Assembly (NCBI GenBank): GCA_022794015.1
Contig: JAAWDZ010000038.1
Location: 1-60,003, forward strand
DNA from: Eubacterium sp.
Lineage (GTDB): Bacteria; Bacillota; Clostridia; Lachnospirales; Lachnospiraceae
Length of the DNA stretch: 60,003 nucleotides
Direction of reading: 5' to 3'
The translations under genes and the position numbers were made by a program. Positions 45,404 to 56,100 of the stretch are shown piece after piece. How positions within the stretch are numbered: the first letter of the stretch is position 1; each line of letters opens with the position of its first letter. Below the pieces are notes generated by a model. The model was not told where the DNA came from, did no database searches, and saw only the letters and a program-made list of their open reading frames with translations.

Positions 45404-47174
45404 GCTGTGCCGCTCCTTTCTGCCTTATTTTCTCCGGAAACTGGGAGTAATAAATTTCCTGATAAACACTGCAATCCCTTAACAGCTCTTCATGCGTTCC
45501 CATACCCGCCAGTTCCCCGTCGTCCAACACCAGAATCCGATCTGCATATTGAATAGAAGAAGCTCTCTGGGATACAATAAACACCGTCGGCCGCTCTTTT
45601 AAACCCGCAATCGCTTTTCTGAGCGCCGCGTCTGTTGCATAATCAAGTGCAGAAGCGCTGTCGTCCATAATCAAAATCTGCGGCTTTTTAACCAAAGCTC
45701 TTGCAATCGTAAGCCGCTGCCTTTGTCCGCCGGAAAAATTCCTGCCTCCCTGGGCGACCCGCGCGTTTAGCTTTCCTTCCTTTTTTTCCACGACCTCTGC
45801 TGCCTGTGCTGTTTTGATTGCCTCCATCAACTCCTCTTCTGTTGCATCTTCTCTGCCCCAGCAGAGATTTTCACGGATTGTGCCTGCAAACAGCACTGGC
45901 TTTTGCATGACGATACCGACTTTTGCGCGCAGCTCTTCTTTGGAATAAGAGGAAATATCCCTGCCGTCAATGCGTATCTCCCCTGTTGTGTGCGGATAAA
46001 ACCCCGGAATCAAATGTACCAGAGAAGTTTTCCCCGAACCTGTACCCCCAATAATACCAATTGTTTCACCGCGCTTTGCCGTAAAACTGACGTCCGTAAG
46101 CGATTCTGCCCCGGCATTTTCATAAGTCAGCCCCACATGGGAAAAGACGACCATTCCATTTTCCTCCAGAGGGGGACATGCTTTTGATTTGGAAAAGTCA
46201 TCCGCTTTGCCAAAGCCATTTGCCCGTTCTCCTTCCGGTATTTCAAATACCGTCTGAATTCTGTTTGCACACGCCACTGCTTTTGTAATGGTTACGATTA
46301 AATTGGCAAACTTTATCAGTTCTACTAAAATCTGGCTCATATAATTTACCAGAGCAACTACCTCGCCCTGCGTAATTACACCGCTATCTACCTGCAATGC
46401 GCCTGTATAAATCAGATAAGCTGTCATACCGTTGATCAGTACATACGTAACCGGATTCATCAGGCCGGATATTTTTCCCACAAACATCTGCATTGCCGTC
46501 AGATCCTGGTTTCTTACTCCAAATCCTTCCGTTTCCTCATCCTCCAGATGAAATGCACGTATCACACGCACCCCTGTCAGATTTTCCCTCGTATGCAGTG
46601 TCACCGCATCCAGCCTGTTCTGGACCTTTTTATACAAAGGAATACTGGTACGCATCACGCCAAACACCACCAACGACAAAAGCGGAATAATTATTACAAA
46701 CAACAGCGCAGATTTGACATCAATCGTAAATGCCATCACCATCGCGCCAAACACAATAAACGGTGACCGCAAAAACAAACGCAGCACCATATTTACACCA
46801 TTCTGCGCCTGATTGACATCGCTGGTCATTCTTGTAATTAACGTGGACGTACCCACCTGATCCAAGCTGGTAAAGGATAAAGCCTGAATATGGGAAAACA
46901 GGGCGTGACGTACCTGTGTTCCAAAGCCTGCTGCCGCCTTTGCCGAAAAATACTGTGCCGTCACGGAACTGATAAGCCCTACAATGCCAAGCGCAACCAT
47001 TACCAGACACATTTTTATGATATAGGGAATATCATTCCCCGCAATCCCTTTATCTATGACTGCAGCCATAACCAAAGGCACCAGTAACTCAAAAATGGCT
47101 TCTGACATTTTAAATAAAGGGGCTAAAACGCACTCTTTTCTGTAATCCTTTAAATAAATAAACAAATGCTTCAA
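45396..47174 (-). CDS. ABC exporter half-transporter, first subunit (TTG start)
   Basis: A 592-residue protein with a six-helix exporter domain and an ATPase. Walker A is GGTGSGKTS, the signature FSGGQRQRL and Walker B ILIMDDSASALD; the usual catalytic Glu after the Walker B Asp is Asp here, as in the degenerate site of heterodimeric exporters. The start is TTG at 47174-47172 after AAAGGAG. An ATG ten codons upstream lies inside a terminator hairpin and has no site. The start is only about 20 bases after that terminator. Confidence 0.88.
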   Translation of the reverse strand: MKHLFIYLKDYRKECVLAPLFKMSEAIFELLVPLVMAAVIDKGIAGNDIPYIIKMCLVMVALGIVGLISSVTAQYFSAKAAAGFGTQVRHALFSHIQALSFTSLDQVGTSTLITRMTSDVNQAQNGVNMVLRLFLRSPFIVFGAMVMAFTIDVKSALLFVIIIPLLSLVVFGVMRTSIPLYKKVQNRLDAVTLHTRENLTGVRVIRAFHLEDEETEGFGVRNQDLTAMQMFVGKISGLMNPVTYVLINGMTAYLIYTGALQVDSGVITQGEVVALVNYMSQILVELIKFANLIVTITKAVACANRIQTVFEIPEGERANGFGKADDFSKSKACPPLEENGMVVFSHVGLTYENAGAESLTDVSFTAKRGETIGIIGGTGSGKTSLVHLIPGFYPHTTGEIRIDGRDISSYSKEELRAKVGIVMQKPVLFAGTIRENLCWGREDATEEELMEAIKTAQAAEVVEKKEGKLNARVAQGGRNFSGGQRQRLTIARALVKKPQILIMDDSASALDYATDAALRKAIAGLKERPTVFIVSQRASSIQYADRILVLDDGELAGMGTHEELLRDCSVYQEIYYSQFPEKIRQKGAAQHV

Positions 47175-47191
47175 AGCGTTCTCCTTTACTG

Positions 47192-47244
47192 AAAAATGCT
47201 GCAAAACGGGGACAGGTATCTATCTGTCATCCCCGTATGCAGCA
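47192..47244 (-). terminator. strong hairpin terminator between the PrsA-like gene and the exporter
   Basis: On the minus strand TGCTGCATACGGGG (47244-47231) pairs with CCCCGTTTTGCAGCA, with TGACAG/CTGTC extending the stem inward. TTTTT (47196-47192) follows. The exporter ribosome binding site begins within ten bases, so no room is left for a promoter in between. Confidence 0.8.
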
Positions 47245-47305
47245 TAATATAATTCTCATAACAGATCAAAAACCCTCTGTTACATATTCCCTCTATTCCA
47301 AAATC

Positions 47306-48394
47306 CTATTCCTCAGTTGCCTGTACATTCTCAGTATCTGTTGTTTCTACTGATTCTGTTTCACTCTCTGTTTCCACTTCCGGCGCTTTAAACCGATCCT
47401 CAAATACAACCTTGGCCCATTCCTCTTCATTAATGGTAAAAGCGGCATCCTCAGCTTCTTTCCAGCCGTCTAAAATATCATTATAATGATCTTCCTCTTT
47501 CTGGGAAATGAGCTCCTTCCTCTTATTCTCAGTCGCTTCTGCATCATGTTCACTGTCTAACCGCAGCACATAATAGGTTCCATTTACATCAATCGTTTCA
47601 GAAACCTCACCTTCCTTCAGCTTATCTGCCGCTTCTAACACAGAAACGTCAAAACTGCTGCTCTCGTCCGCCGCCGAACCATAAGACGCTGTACTTGCTG
47701 TAAGCCCTGCATCTGTCACAGCCGTGTCAAAGTCCTCTGCTGCGGCAATGGCATCTGCGGTCGCTTTCAGCGCTGTAAGCTCTTCCTCTGAATGCCCTGC
47801 ATCCTCGCCTTCCTCTTCATGCGTATGATCCGCCGCAACCGTGACATAAGTGAATGTCCTCTGCGCCGCCTCCTCATCTGTTACAGTAGTATCTGCATCC
47901 TGAATCATGCGGTCATGCATCTTCTTCTGAATGGTCTGTAAACGAAGCATTTCTTTTACATTTTCTATATTCTCCGCTCCAACCTGCCTGAGAGCTTCCT
48001 TGGAATTGTCCGCAGCAAAATCCTCTGCTGCCTTTGCAATTGCAGATTCTTCCTCATCACTCAAAGAGATCTCATACTCGTCCATGTGCGCCTTTAGTGT
48101 ATATAAATCCTGCAGGGACTCTGCGACGTTCTCCTTCATATCCTCCGTAAGCGTCCTGCCGTTGCCGTACAGATCACTGTTCCACATATCTTCTCCAAAA
48201 TATGCCATATAGTATGAATCATAAACTGCCTGCTGGTATTTTGCGAAAAAATTCGCCACACCCATTGTTATCGTTGTATCTCCAAGTTTTGCAAACTCCG
48301 CTGTGTCCGAAATCGTACTGCCGCAACCACTCATCATCAAACCTGTCAGAACTGTTCCCGTCAGCAGTATCGCCATTACTCTCTTACTTCTCAT
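47306..48394 (-). CDS. PrsA/SurA-like peptidylprolyl isomerase lipoprotein
   Basis: A 362-residue lipoprotein. The signal reads MRSKRVMAILLTGTVLTGLMMSGC, with lipid-modified Cys24. An N-terminal helical SurA/PrsA chaperone region (about 30-165) leads to a degenerate parvulin-like domain (about 170-285), with GSAADESSSFDVSVLEAADKLKEGEVSE matching the parvulin FDxAAxxLxxGEVS core. A His/Glu/Asp-rich insertion (DHTHEEEGEDAGHSEEE, about 188-204) is unusual. The C-terminus is a Glu/Thr-rich tail. It probably helps fold exported proteins on the outer face of the membrane. AGGAGGAACAT sets the start. Confidence 0.85.
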   Translation of the reverse strand: MRSKRVMAILLTGTVLTGLMMSGCGSTISDTAEFAKLGDTTITMGVANFFAKYQQAVYDSYYMAYFGEDMWNSDLYGNGRTLTEDMKENVAESLQDLYTLKAHMDEYEISLSDEEESAIAKAAEDFAADNSKEALRQVGAENIENVKEMLRLQTIQKKMHDRMIQDADTTVTDEEAAQRTFTYVTVAADHTHEEEGEDAGHSEEELTALKATADAIAAAEDFDTAVTDAGLTASTASYGSAADESSSFDVSVLEAADKLKEGEVSETIDVNGTYYVLRLDSEHDAEATENKRKELISQKEEDHYNDILDGWKEAEDAAFTINEEEWAKVVFEDRFKAPEVETESETESVETTDTENVQATEE

Positions 48395-48593
48395 ATGTTC
48401 CTCCTAAAATATCCGGCATATCCTCATTTTGTTTGGCCGGTCGCTCCCACTATTATAGTGCTTTTTTTCAAGTACCGCAAGATTTTTCACTATTTTTTCA
48501 AAACTTTTCGTGATTGTGTCTGGGGAAGAGGCTGTGGGAGGGATGGAGGAAGGTTCCAAACTGAAATCATACCTTAGAGCCTGGAAAACCGTA

Positions 48594-48694
48594 GTCAGAC
48601 AGAGGGCAGGGTATACTCACGGGGTATTGTGACGGAATTTTAGTGGTTCTTAAGTATCCCCAAACTCCCAGCAATGCCCTGCCCTCTGTCTGAC
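48594..48694. repeat. CAGACAGAGG palindromic element, copy 2
   Basis: GTCAGACAGAGGGCAGGG (48594-48611) and CCCTGCCCTCTGTCTGAC (48677-48694) pair perfectly over 18 bases across a 65-base interior. GTATTTTTT follows on the plus strand, where no gene is present. The arms share CAGACAGAGG with the element at 38765-38826. It occupies the 334-base gap between the PrsA-like gene and mfd. The rest of that gap holds nothing recognisable. Confidence 0.7.
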
Positions 48695-48728
48695 GTATTT
48701 TTTACCACACTCTGCGGCAAAGGATATT

Positions 48729-51700
48729 TCACTCCTTCATCACGATATCTCCGGCATCCTTAAGCACCATCTCTATTACTTCCACCGCACTCTCTTTTTG
48801 TCTGGAGTTGATCTTCAGTCCATATACGAAACAAGGCACCTTTTTATCCGGATAAAATTTCATCCGTCCCTCATACCGCCCCACAAATTCCGGTATCTTA
48901 GCCGGATCGATTCTGGCACGCTCAAACAGGGTAAAGCGCACCTCGTCTCCCTTCTGCGCCACATCAGTAAAATAATACCGATGCGCCTGTGCCTTATATT
49001 CTGCCAGCCGCAGGAGATTTCCCACGGATTTCGGCGGATCTCCAAACCGATCAATCAGTTCTTCTAAAATCTCTTCTTTTTCTTCCAGACTTTCAATCCC
49101 GGCAATCCGCTTATACACGTCCAGTTTCTGTGCCTCATTCGGAATATAAGATGCCGGAATAAAAGCGTCAATATCTACATCAATTGCCGTTTCAAAGCTT
49201 TCTTCAGTTTCTATGCCTTTGGCGCGTTTAACGGCCTCGTTTAACATTTTGCAGTATAAATCATAGCCTACTGCCTGCATATGGCCGTGCTGCTCGGCGC
49301 CAAGCAGGTTGCCGGCGCCACGGATTTCCAAATCACGCATGGCGATTTTAAAGCCGCTGCCCAGCTCGGTGTATTCTTTTATGGCGGCCAGGCGTTTTTC
49401 GGCTACTTCTTTTAGCATTTTATCCCGTCGGTACAGTAAAAAAGCATACGCGGTACGGCTGGATCTGCCGACTCTGCCGCGGAGCTGGTACAGCTGGGAA
49501 AGACCCATGTTATCTGCGTCGTGGATAATAATGGTATTAACATTGGGAATATCCAGACCGGTTTCAATAATCGTCGTGGATACCAGTACGTCAATTTCCC
49601 CGTTAATAAACCGATACATAATATTTTCCAGCTCACGTTCCTTCATCTGACCATGGGCAAATTCCACCGCGGCTTCTGGTACAAGGGCCGCTATCTTTGC
49701 AGTAATATCTGCAATCTGATTGACCCGGTTGAATACATAGTAGACCTGGCCTCCTCTGGCAAGTTCTCTGGCAATTGCCTCCCGTACCATTTCCTCGTTG
49801 TACTCCATAACATAAGTCTGGATCGGAAGACGGTCTAAGGGGGGCTCCTCTAATACACTCATGTCCCGGATGCCGATTAAGCTCATATGAAGCGTACGGG
49901 GAATCGGGGTGGCCGTTAAGGTCAGCACATCTACGTTATGCTTTAGCTTTTTGATTTTCTCCTTGTGCGCCACGCCAAACCGCTGTTCCTCGTCAATAAT
50001 TAAAAGTCCCAGATCCTTAAACATGACGTCCCCGGACAGCATCCGGTGCGTGCCGATGACGATATCCACCATACCCCGTTTTAGTTTTTCAATCGTCTTT
50101 TTCTGCTCAGAACTGCTTTTGAAACGGCAAAGCAAATCCACCACGACCGGGAAATCCTTCATACGCTGTACAAAAGTGTTGTAGTGCTGTTGGGCCAGAA
50201 TTGTCGTCGGCACCAGATAAACTACCTGCTTACCCTCCTGCACTGCTTTAAACGCCGCGCGGATGGCAATTTCAGTCTTGCCATAACCGACATCTCCGCA
50301 GATCAGGCGGTCCATGATTTTTTTACTTTCCATATCCCGTTTGGTCGCTTCAATCGCCGCTTCCTGATCCTCAGTTTCCTCAAACGGAAACATTTCTTCA
50401 AACTCCCGCTGCCAGACGGTATCTGCACCGTATGCAAATCCTTCATTTTGCTGCCGCTTAGCATAAAGCTCAACCAAATCCGCCGCAATTTCTCTGACTG
50501 CACCCTGCACCCGGCTCTTAGTCTTATGCCATTCCTGTCCGCCCAGTTTGTTCAGCTTTGGTTTCTTCGCGTCCGCGCTTGCATACTTTTGAATCTGGTC
50601 AAGCTGCGTTGCCAGAATGTAAAGATTCCCTCCCTTATCATACTCTATTTTAATATAATCTTTTACCGTCTTATCGACTTCAATCTTCTCAATTCCGCGG
50701 TAAATCCCCAACCCATGATTTTCATGCACCACATAATCCCCTGCGCTAAGCTCCGCAAAGCTGGCAATTTTCTCCCCTTCATAAGTCCGTTTACGTTTTT
50801 TCTTCTTTTTGATCTCCGCCCCGAAAATATCACTTTCCGAAATCACCGCAAATGACAGAAGCGGATACTCATAACCTTTGCGCGCCTTACCGTAAAGTAC
50901 CATCACCTCACCGGGCTTTGCCGCATGATTGTAGTCCTCTGTAAAAAACGCATTTAACCCTTCCTGCAGTAAATCCTCTGCCAGCCGCTTTGCGCGGGTC
51001 TTCGAACCAGACAGCAAAATCACCGAATAACCCTTTTTCTTATAAAGTTTTAAATCCTTAATTAAGAGCTCAAAGCTGTTGTTATAAGCGCCAATGCTGC
51101 GCGCTTCAATTGCAAAATGTCCTGTAACCGCAAAATCCTTTACCTTCAGATCTAACGCTCCAAGCGCAACGCAGCTTATTCTCCCCAGCTTTGCTGCCGT
51201 TTCCTCACAGGAATACAGCGCCTGCATCTGCCCTGGCAGAATATAACCTTTTTCCAGACGCTGCTTCATGCTTTCGGAAAACTCCTGCTCTGTCATACGT
51301 CCGCGTTCCGCACACCTGGCTGCCTCATCCAGAAAAACAATCGTATCTTTGTGCTCAAAATAATCCAAAAGCGACACCGTAGTTTCATCAAAATACGTCA
51401 GATACGCGTCTATTCCATTTGTCTCCACACCTTCTGTCAGCTGTTCGCAAATTTCCTCCGCCGCATGCTTTATCCTTGCCGCTTCCTCCGTTTTCATCTC
51501 CTTGCGATAACGTGCATACAGCTTATCCGCATCCTGCTGCAGACGTGCCAGCCCTGCTTCTTTTTCCTCCTGTGTCAAAATCAGCTCTACTGCCGGGTAC
51601 AGCTCAATACTCTCCAAATTTTCAATGGAGCGCTGGCTTTCCACATCAAAACTGCGCAATGAGTCAATTTCATCATCCCACAGCTCTATCCGGTATGGAT

Positions 51701-52259
51701 TCTCCTCTGTCAGCGGAAAAATATCAATAATCCCGCCCCTGATAGCAAACTGCCCTGCCACTTCCACCTGATACGCCGCTTCATACCCTGTCTTTACAAG
51801 TTCTTTCTTCAACTGTGTCAAATCCACAATATCGCCTACATGAAAAACCCTTACTGACTCCAGAAAGCGTCCTGGCCCTGGTATCCGGTTCATCAGCGCA
51901 TCGTACGTAGTAACAATTGTCACCTTCCCGCCCTCTGCAATGGTTCTCAGCGCTAAAATCCGTTCCCTTGTCAGCACATTTCCCCGTAAATCCGACTGAT
52001 AAAACAAAATATCCTTCGCCGGATAGTACACCGCTTCTTTCTCAAAGAACCGGTACTCTTCATAAATTTCCCTGGCTTTCTGCTCATTAAAAGTGACAAT
52101 GATTTTATTCTTAAAATCATTGCCCAGTCCATACATCAAATGCGGTTTTTGTGAATCTATACATCCGGAAACCATCCGAATCCCCGGTTCTTTTTTCAAC
52201 TGCGCCCGCAGCCGTTCCATTTCCTCCAATGCGCGCAGCGGTTCTAAAAATGCCCTCAT
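48729..52259 (-). CDS. mfd: transcription-repair coupling factor
   Basis: A 1176-residue DNA translocase that removes stalled RNA polymerase and recruits UvrA to the lesion. The UvrB-like N-terminal domains (about 1-400) precede the RNA polymerase-interacting domain (from about 500, [20 protein letters not shown]). The SF2 motor has Walker [10 protein letters not shown] (about 658-666) and box [10 protein letters not shown], then the TRCF C-terminal domain. The start at 52259 is one base after the pth stop, with GGGAG overlapping the pth end. pth-mfd is a conserved Firmicute pair. Confidence 0.96.
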   Translation of the reverse strand: MRAFLEPLRALEEMERLRAQLKKEPGIRMVSGCIDSQKPHLMYGLGNDFKNKIIVTFNEQKAREIYEEYRFFEKEAVYYPAKDILFYQSDLRGNVLTRERILALRTIAEGGKVTIVTTYDALMNRIPGPGRFLESVRVFHVGDIVDLTQLKKELVKTGYEAAYQVEVAGQFAIRGGIIDIFPLTEENPYRIELWDDEIDSLRSFDVESQRSIENLESIELYPAVELILTQEEKEAGLARLQQDADKLYARYRKEMKTEEAARIKHAAEEICEQLTEGVETNGIDAYLTYFDETTVSLLDYFEHKDTIVFLDEAARCAERGRMTEQEFSESMKQRLEKGYILPGQMQALYSCEETAAKLGRISCVALGALDLKVKDFAVTGHFAIEARSIGAYNNSFELLIKDLKLYKKKGYSVILLSGSKTRAKRLAEDLLQEGLNAFFTEDYNHAAKPGEVMVLYGKARKGYEYPLLSFAVISESDIFGAEIKKKKKRKRTYEGEKIASFAELSAGDYVVHENHGLGIYRGIEKIEVDKTVKDYIKIEYDKGGNLYILATQLDQIQKYASADAKKPKLNKLGGQEWHKTKSRVQGAVREIAADLVELYAKRQQNEGFAYGADTVWQREFEEMFPFEETEDQEAAIEATKRDMESKKIMDRLICGDVGYGKTEIAIRAAFKAVQEGKQVVYLVPTTILAQQHYNTFVQRMKDFPVVVDLLCRFKSSSEQKKTIEKLKRGMVDIVIGTHRMLSGDVMFKDLGLLIIDEEQRFGVAHKEKIKKLKHNVDVLTLTATPIPRTLHMSLIGIRDMSVLEEPPLDRLPIQTYVMEYNEEMVREAIARELARGGQVYYVFNRVNQIADITAKIAALVPEAAVEFAHGQMKERELENIMYRFINGEIDVLVSTTIIETGLDIPNVNTIIIHDADNMGLSQLYQLRGRVGRSSRTAYAFLLYRRDKMLKEVAEKRLAAIKEYTELGSGFKIAMRDLEIRGAGNLLGAEQHGHMQAVGYDLYCKMLNEAVKRAKGIETEESFETAIDVDIDAFIPASYIPNEAQKLDVYKRIAGIESLEEKEEILEELIDRFGDPPKSVGNLLRLAEYKAQAHRYYFTDVAQKGDEVRFTLFERARIDPAKIPEFVGRYEGRMKFYPDKKVPCFVYGLKINSRQKESAVEVIEMVLKDAGDIVMKE

Positions 52260-52260
52260 A

Positions 52261-52836
52261 TTACTCCCGTTTCTTTGTATTAAATTCATTCATAGCCTGA
52301 TCTGTATTTCCATTTACCATATAACCGACGGCCGAAATTGCATCTGCGGCCGCTTTATCCACCATCTCACGCTCTCCCTTCGAAAAGTGCCCCAGCACAT
52401 AATCTGCCAGATCCCATCCGTCAGGCTTTTCTCCTACGCCGATCTTGATTCGTGCAAACGCATCCGTCCCGGTTCGTGCAATAATGCTCTTTACCCCATT
52501 ATGCCCCCCGGCGCTTCCCTTCTTACGAATCCGAATATTCCCTGGTGCAAGACTGATATCGTCAAAAACCACAATCAGATTTTTGGCTGCCGAACACTTA
52601 TAAAATGCCAGAACCTCCGCAATACTGTCTCCGCTTAAGTTCATATAGGTCTGCGGCTTCACCAAAAGCACCTTCACGCCTTCCACGATCCCGCTCCCGC
52701 AGACAGCCCTGTGTTTTCTCACATTCATACTGATATTATATTTTCCGGCCAATGCATCAATGACATCAAATCCGACATTATGCCGCGTATTCTCATACTT
52801 TCTTTCCGGATTCCCAAGTCCTGCAATCACATACAT
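52261..52836 (-). CDS. pth: peptidyl-tRNA hydrolase
   Basis: A 191-residue enzyme that releases peptides from prematurely dropped peptidyl-tRNA. The catalytic region is GLGNPERKYENTRHNVGFDV (about 6-25), with catalytic His20. Later conserved segments are LVKPQTYMNLSGDS and VVFDDISLAPG. The start at 52836 follows GGAGG with eight-base spacing; longer in-frame starts add non-family sequence. It is coupled to mfd. Confidence 0.96.
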   Translation of the reverse strand: MYVIAGLGNPERKYENTRHNVGFDVIDALAGKYNISMNVRKHRAVCGSGIVEGVKVLLVKPQTYMNLSGDSIAEVLAFYKCSAAKNLIVVFDDISLAPGNIRIRKKGSAGGHNGVKSIIARTGTDAFARIKIGVGEKPDGWDLADYVLGHFSKGEREMVDKAAADAISAVGYMVNGNTDQAMNEFNTKKRE

Positions 52837-52985
52837 AATCCCATCCTCCGCCATATCTGTCCTTTTCTTCCACAGCACATGCAAAAATCCCATGGTAACG
52901 CCTCCCGTCTTTTGCAAACTGTCCTATATTCTACCGTAAAACCTCCTATTTGTAAATGGGCGAAGATACCCTCCGGTATCCCTTT

Positions 52986-53129
52986 GTAACAGTTCAGCCC
53001 AGGACTTTGCACCTGCTGTAAAGTCCGTGAGTATGCGTAAAGACTGGAGTGGAATCCGCCCCTTTGCCGTATGGCAAACTTTAAATGGGCGGATTCCGTA
53101 ACAGTGAAGCCGGAAGGCTGAACTGTTAC
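52986..53129 (+). repeat. 144-nt structured intergenic element, copy C
   Basis: The outer arms GTAACAGTTCAGCC (52986-52999) and GGCTGAACTGTTAC (53116-53129) pair perfectly over 14 bases. Inside are a small hairpin GGACTTT/AAAGTCC (53002-53026), a long hairpin GGAATCCGCCC/GGGCGGATTCC (53051-53097) and a terminal hairpin (53098-53129). It shares loop sequence with copies A (9125) and B (40515, reversed). It lies between jetC and pth, where a jetD gene would be expected in a complete Wadjet operon. Confidence 0.78.
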
Positions 53130-53184
53130 ATCCCTTTGTCCACTGAGGGTACGTATTGATGGCGCAGCTTTACCTTCGGGCTGG

Positions 53185-56100
53185 TCATCCGACTGGCCGT
53201 ATCCCCTCCAACATTTCGATGTACTCCCCTTTGTCAATATGAATCATAGAGATCTGATTCTTCTCCCTCCGAAACGCATAAACACAATCCACGTTTTGCA
53301 CCAGCGACTGCAGCCGTTCATCCGGCACGCATACCACCAGCTGCAATTCAAGCTGCCTGGCATAATGCAGACACACCTCGCTGCGCTCTTTATCCATTTT
53401 GGAAAACGCCTCATCCAAAAGCACCAGACGTATTTTGGAATCCCGGCTGCTTTGCTGCATATAAAGCATTGCAAATCCAGCAAACAGCGCTACATATTTT
53501 GGATTCTGCCCTTCTCCCCCGGAATCCCTTCCAGCCATATCGTCAACGTAATTCTTCCGGACATTTCCTTTCGCATCCTGTGTCTGTTCGTACATACAAA
53601 ATTTCAGATACGTCCGGTAATCCGCATATCTGGCCATATCCTTCCTGTAACCTGCACGCGCTGCAGGATCCGCATCTCTTGGGGGCATAAACTTATCCGT
53701 AAGACGCCGGATCTGCTGCTCATATTTCTGATAAAACAAATCCTCTCCCAGGCTAAGCTGGCCGTCCGACTGCATATCCGGTATTTTTAAATCCAGCTCT
53801 TCTGCCATCAGCATTTCATAAAACTGCCTGTTTTCATCCTCCGCTGGCAAAATATCAATCTGGTAGATACTGTCAGAAAACCGGATTTTCGCCAACATTG
53901 CATTGATTTCGCGCCGATGCCTCTTTGCCGCTTTGATCTCTCCGTGAATTGCTGCAATTACATTTTCCCGGAGCATTTTATAAATGAGCTTGTACTGGCT
54001 GTCAAATTCCGCTTTGTACTTTGGCTCGAAGTTTGTCCGGCAGCGTGCAAGCAGTGCATCATACAGCGTATTCTCCTTTTCGATACCGCAAAAATCGCTG
54101 GAAGGAAATGCTTTGATAAACTGCATTCTGGCGCTGCCCCGCAGTTCCGTTTCCCTTTCTTCTGTCTGTTTGAACTGTTCCAGAAGATTGGCCTGTTTTT
54201 TCTTAAAAGAGGCTGCCCTGCCTTCCTCTAGCGCCTGTATCACCTGTTTTTGCAGGCTTTGATCCGGCAGAAAGCCTTCCTGCAGGCGTTTTAGGGCTTC
54301 CCTTTTGTCCAGGACCTCTTTTTCTAATTCCCCTTTGACTGTCGCCCAGTGGACACTTTCCTTTTGCAGCATTTCTTTTTTCGCTTCCAACTGTTCTGTT
54401 TCTGCTTCCAGCTGCTGTATCTGGTCTTTTTGTGCTGTAACTAACGTTCCCTGTTCCAGCTCTTTTAATTCCTGTTCCAGCTTTTCTGCCCTGCGGTTAT
54501 ATTTTTTCAGCTGCAGCGCGGAATCTGCCAGCTGGTGCAGCTTACCATATTCATAAGACTGCAGGCGTTCCAGATCGTTTACCCGGCTTAATTCGGAAAT
54601 CTCCTGCTGCAGGGCAATCATCCGCCCGTTTAACCGATAAATGTCTTCTTCCAGTTCACGCATCTGTTTCAGAGAAACTTTCCTGCCGATACTGGGATAA
54701 CAATAGTCCTGTTCCCTTAAATGGCGAAACATATAATTACCATAAGAATAACAATCCTGCGTCACGCCGCGTCCGGCCTCCTGCAATTCTTCTGCTGTGC
54801 CGCATTTTCTGATATACCCCAGATAACGTTTTAAACAGGCGTCCACATATGGGATTTCGGTTGTTACCGCCTCATAGAGGGAATTTGGCTCCGCCCCTGG
54901 CCTGTCCTTTATCATAGCTTCCGTCTGAATCAAATCAATGGATTCATATTCTTTTTTCTTCATCTTTCGGAAAATTTCTGCTGCCATCCTGGCATACTTC
55001 GGCTCTACTGTCAGTCCAAATTTGATTCTGCCCAGGCTTGCTTCCACGGCATTGCGCCATTCTTCATCCGTAACGTCAAATAAATCTGCCAGTATTTCCA
55101 CATGAACTGTTTTTTTGTATCTGGCAGACAATTCCTCCGAAAGCTTTCTTCTTGCTTCTTTGAGCTCCCTGCGGTAATGCTTTTTATCTCTTTTTAAATC
55201 ATCCAGTATTTCTTTTTTCTCCTGACATTCCCCGGTTACAATTCGAAGCTCATCCCTTAAATCATTTATCTCATCCGTAACGGAATCGAACGCTTCTTTT
55301 AATCCGCGCTTTAATTTTAAAACCTCTTCCTCTGTTACTGTCCCGCTAAAGACCTGCTCTAACAGATTTCTTGTCGGATTGCTGACATAATCACTGACGC
55401 CTTCCATTTCGTCCCACTGCTTTAAGCGGTCCGACAGCGCGTTCCAGTCGTCTGCCTCGCGGCCGCACAACCGTATGGTTTCCTGTAACTGTATAAGCTG
55501 CTCTTTTTTCTTCCCAAAATCACTGCCCAAAAGCTCCGCCCGAAGCACATCCAGCACATCCCGTTTTTCCTTTAAGCTGATTTTCTGCTCCCTGTCCTGC
55601 TCCTCCAAAAATGCCAGTTTTCTTTCTGCGTTCCCAAGCTCTTCTTCCCTTGCAGCCAGGTGGGCCTTTCTGTCTTCTATATCCCATATCCTTAATGCTT
55701 CCTCCGCCTTAGCGCTGCCCTGGCGCGCTTCCTTTCGCGCCGCGTCGTGCAAATGGATTTTTTCAAGCAGCGAAATTTCATGCTCCAGATTTTCCACCTG
55801 CTCTTTAATCTCACGGTATGCGGCAAGCTGGTCGCTGATTGCCGCAATCGTGTCCTCCTTGCTGCGGGGAAACATATAATCCTTAATAAACTGCCCTGTG
55901 CCGTTCGCCATACGCAGCGCAATCGCACTCTTCTCCATTGTTTTAAAGCGCCCTGCGTCCACATAACCGAAAATCACATCATTTACCGTATTCAAATATG
56001 CATCCTGCGTCGGATAAATACGGTTAATATTCAATGGAAAACCACTGTTTGACTCCCCCGCCCTCTCCTGTATCAGACGCTGCAGCTGACTGTATGTATA

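Noticed and set aside
53130-53184. Possible remnant of jetD after jetC
   Set aside because: The 55 bases before the jetC stop and the reading frames through 52920-53184 show no nuclease-like or JetD-like residues; an open frame across 52827-53237 runs through the hairpins of element C and has no family sequence.
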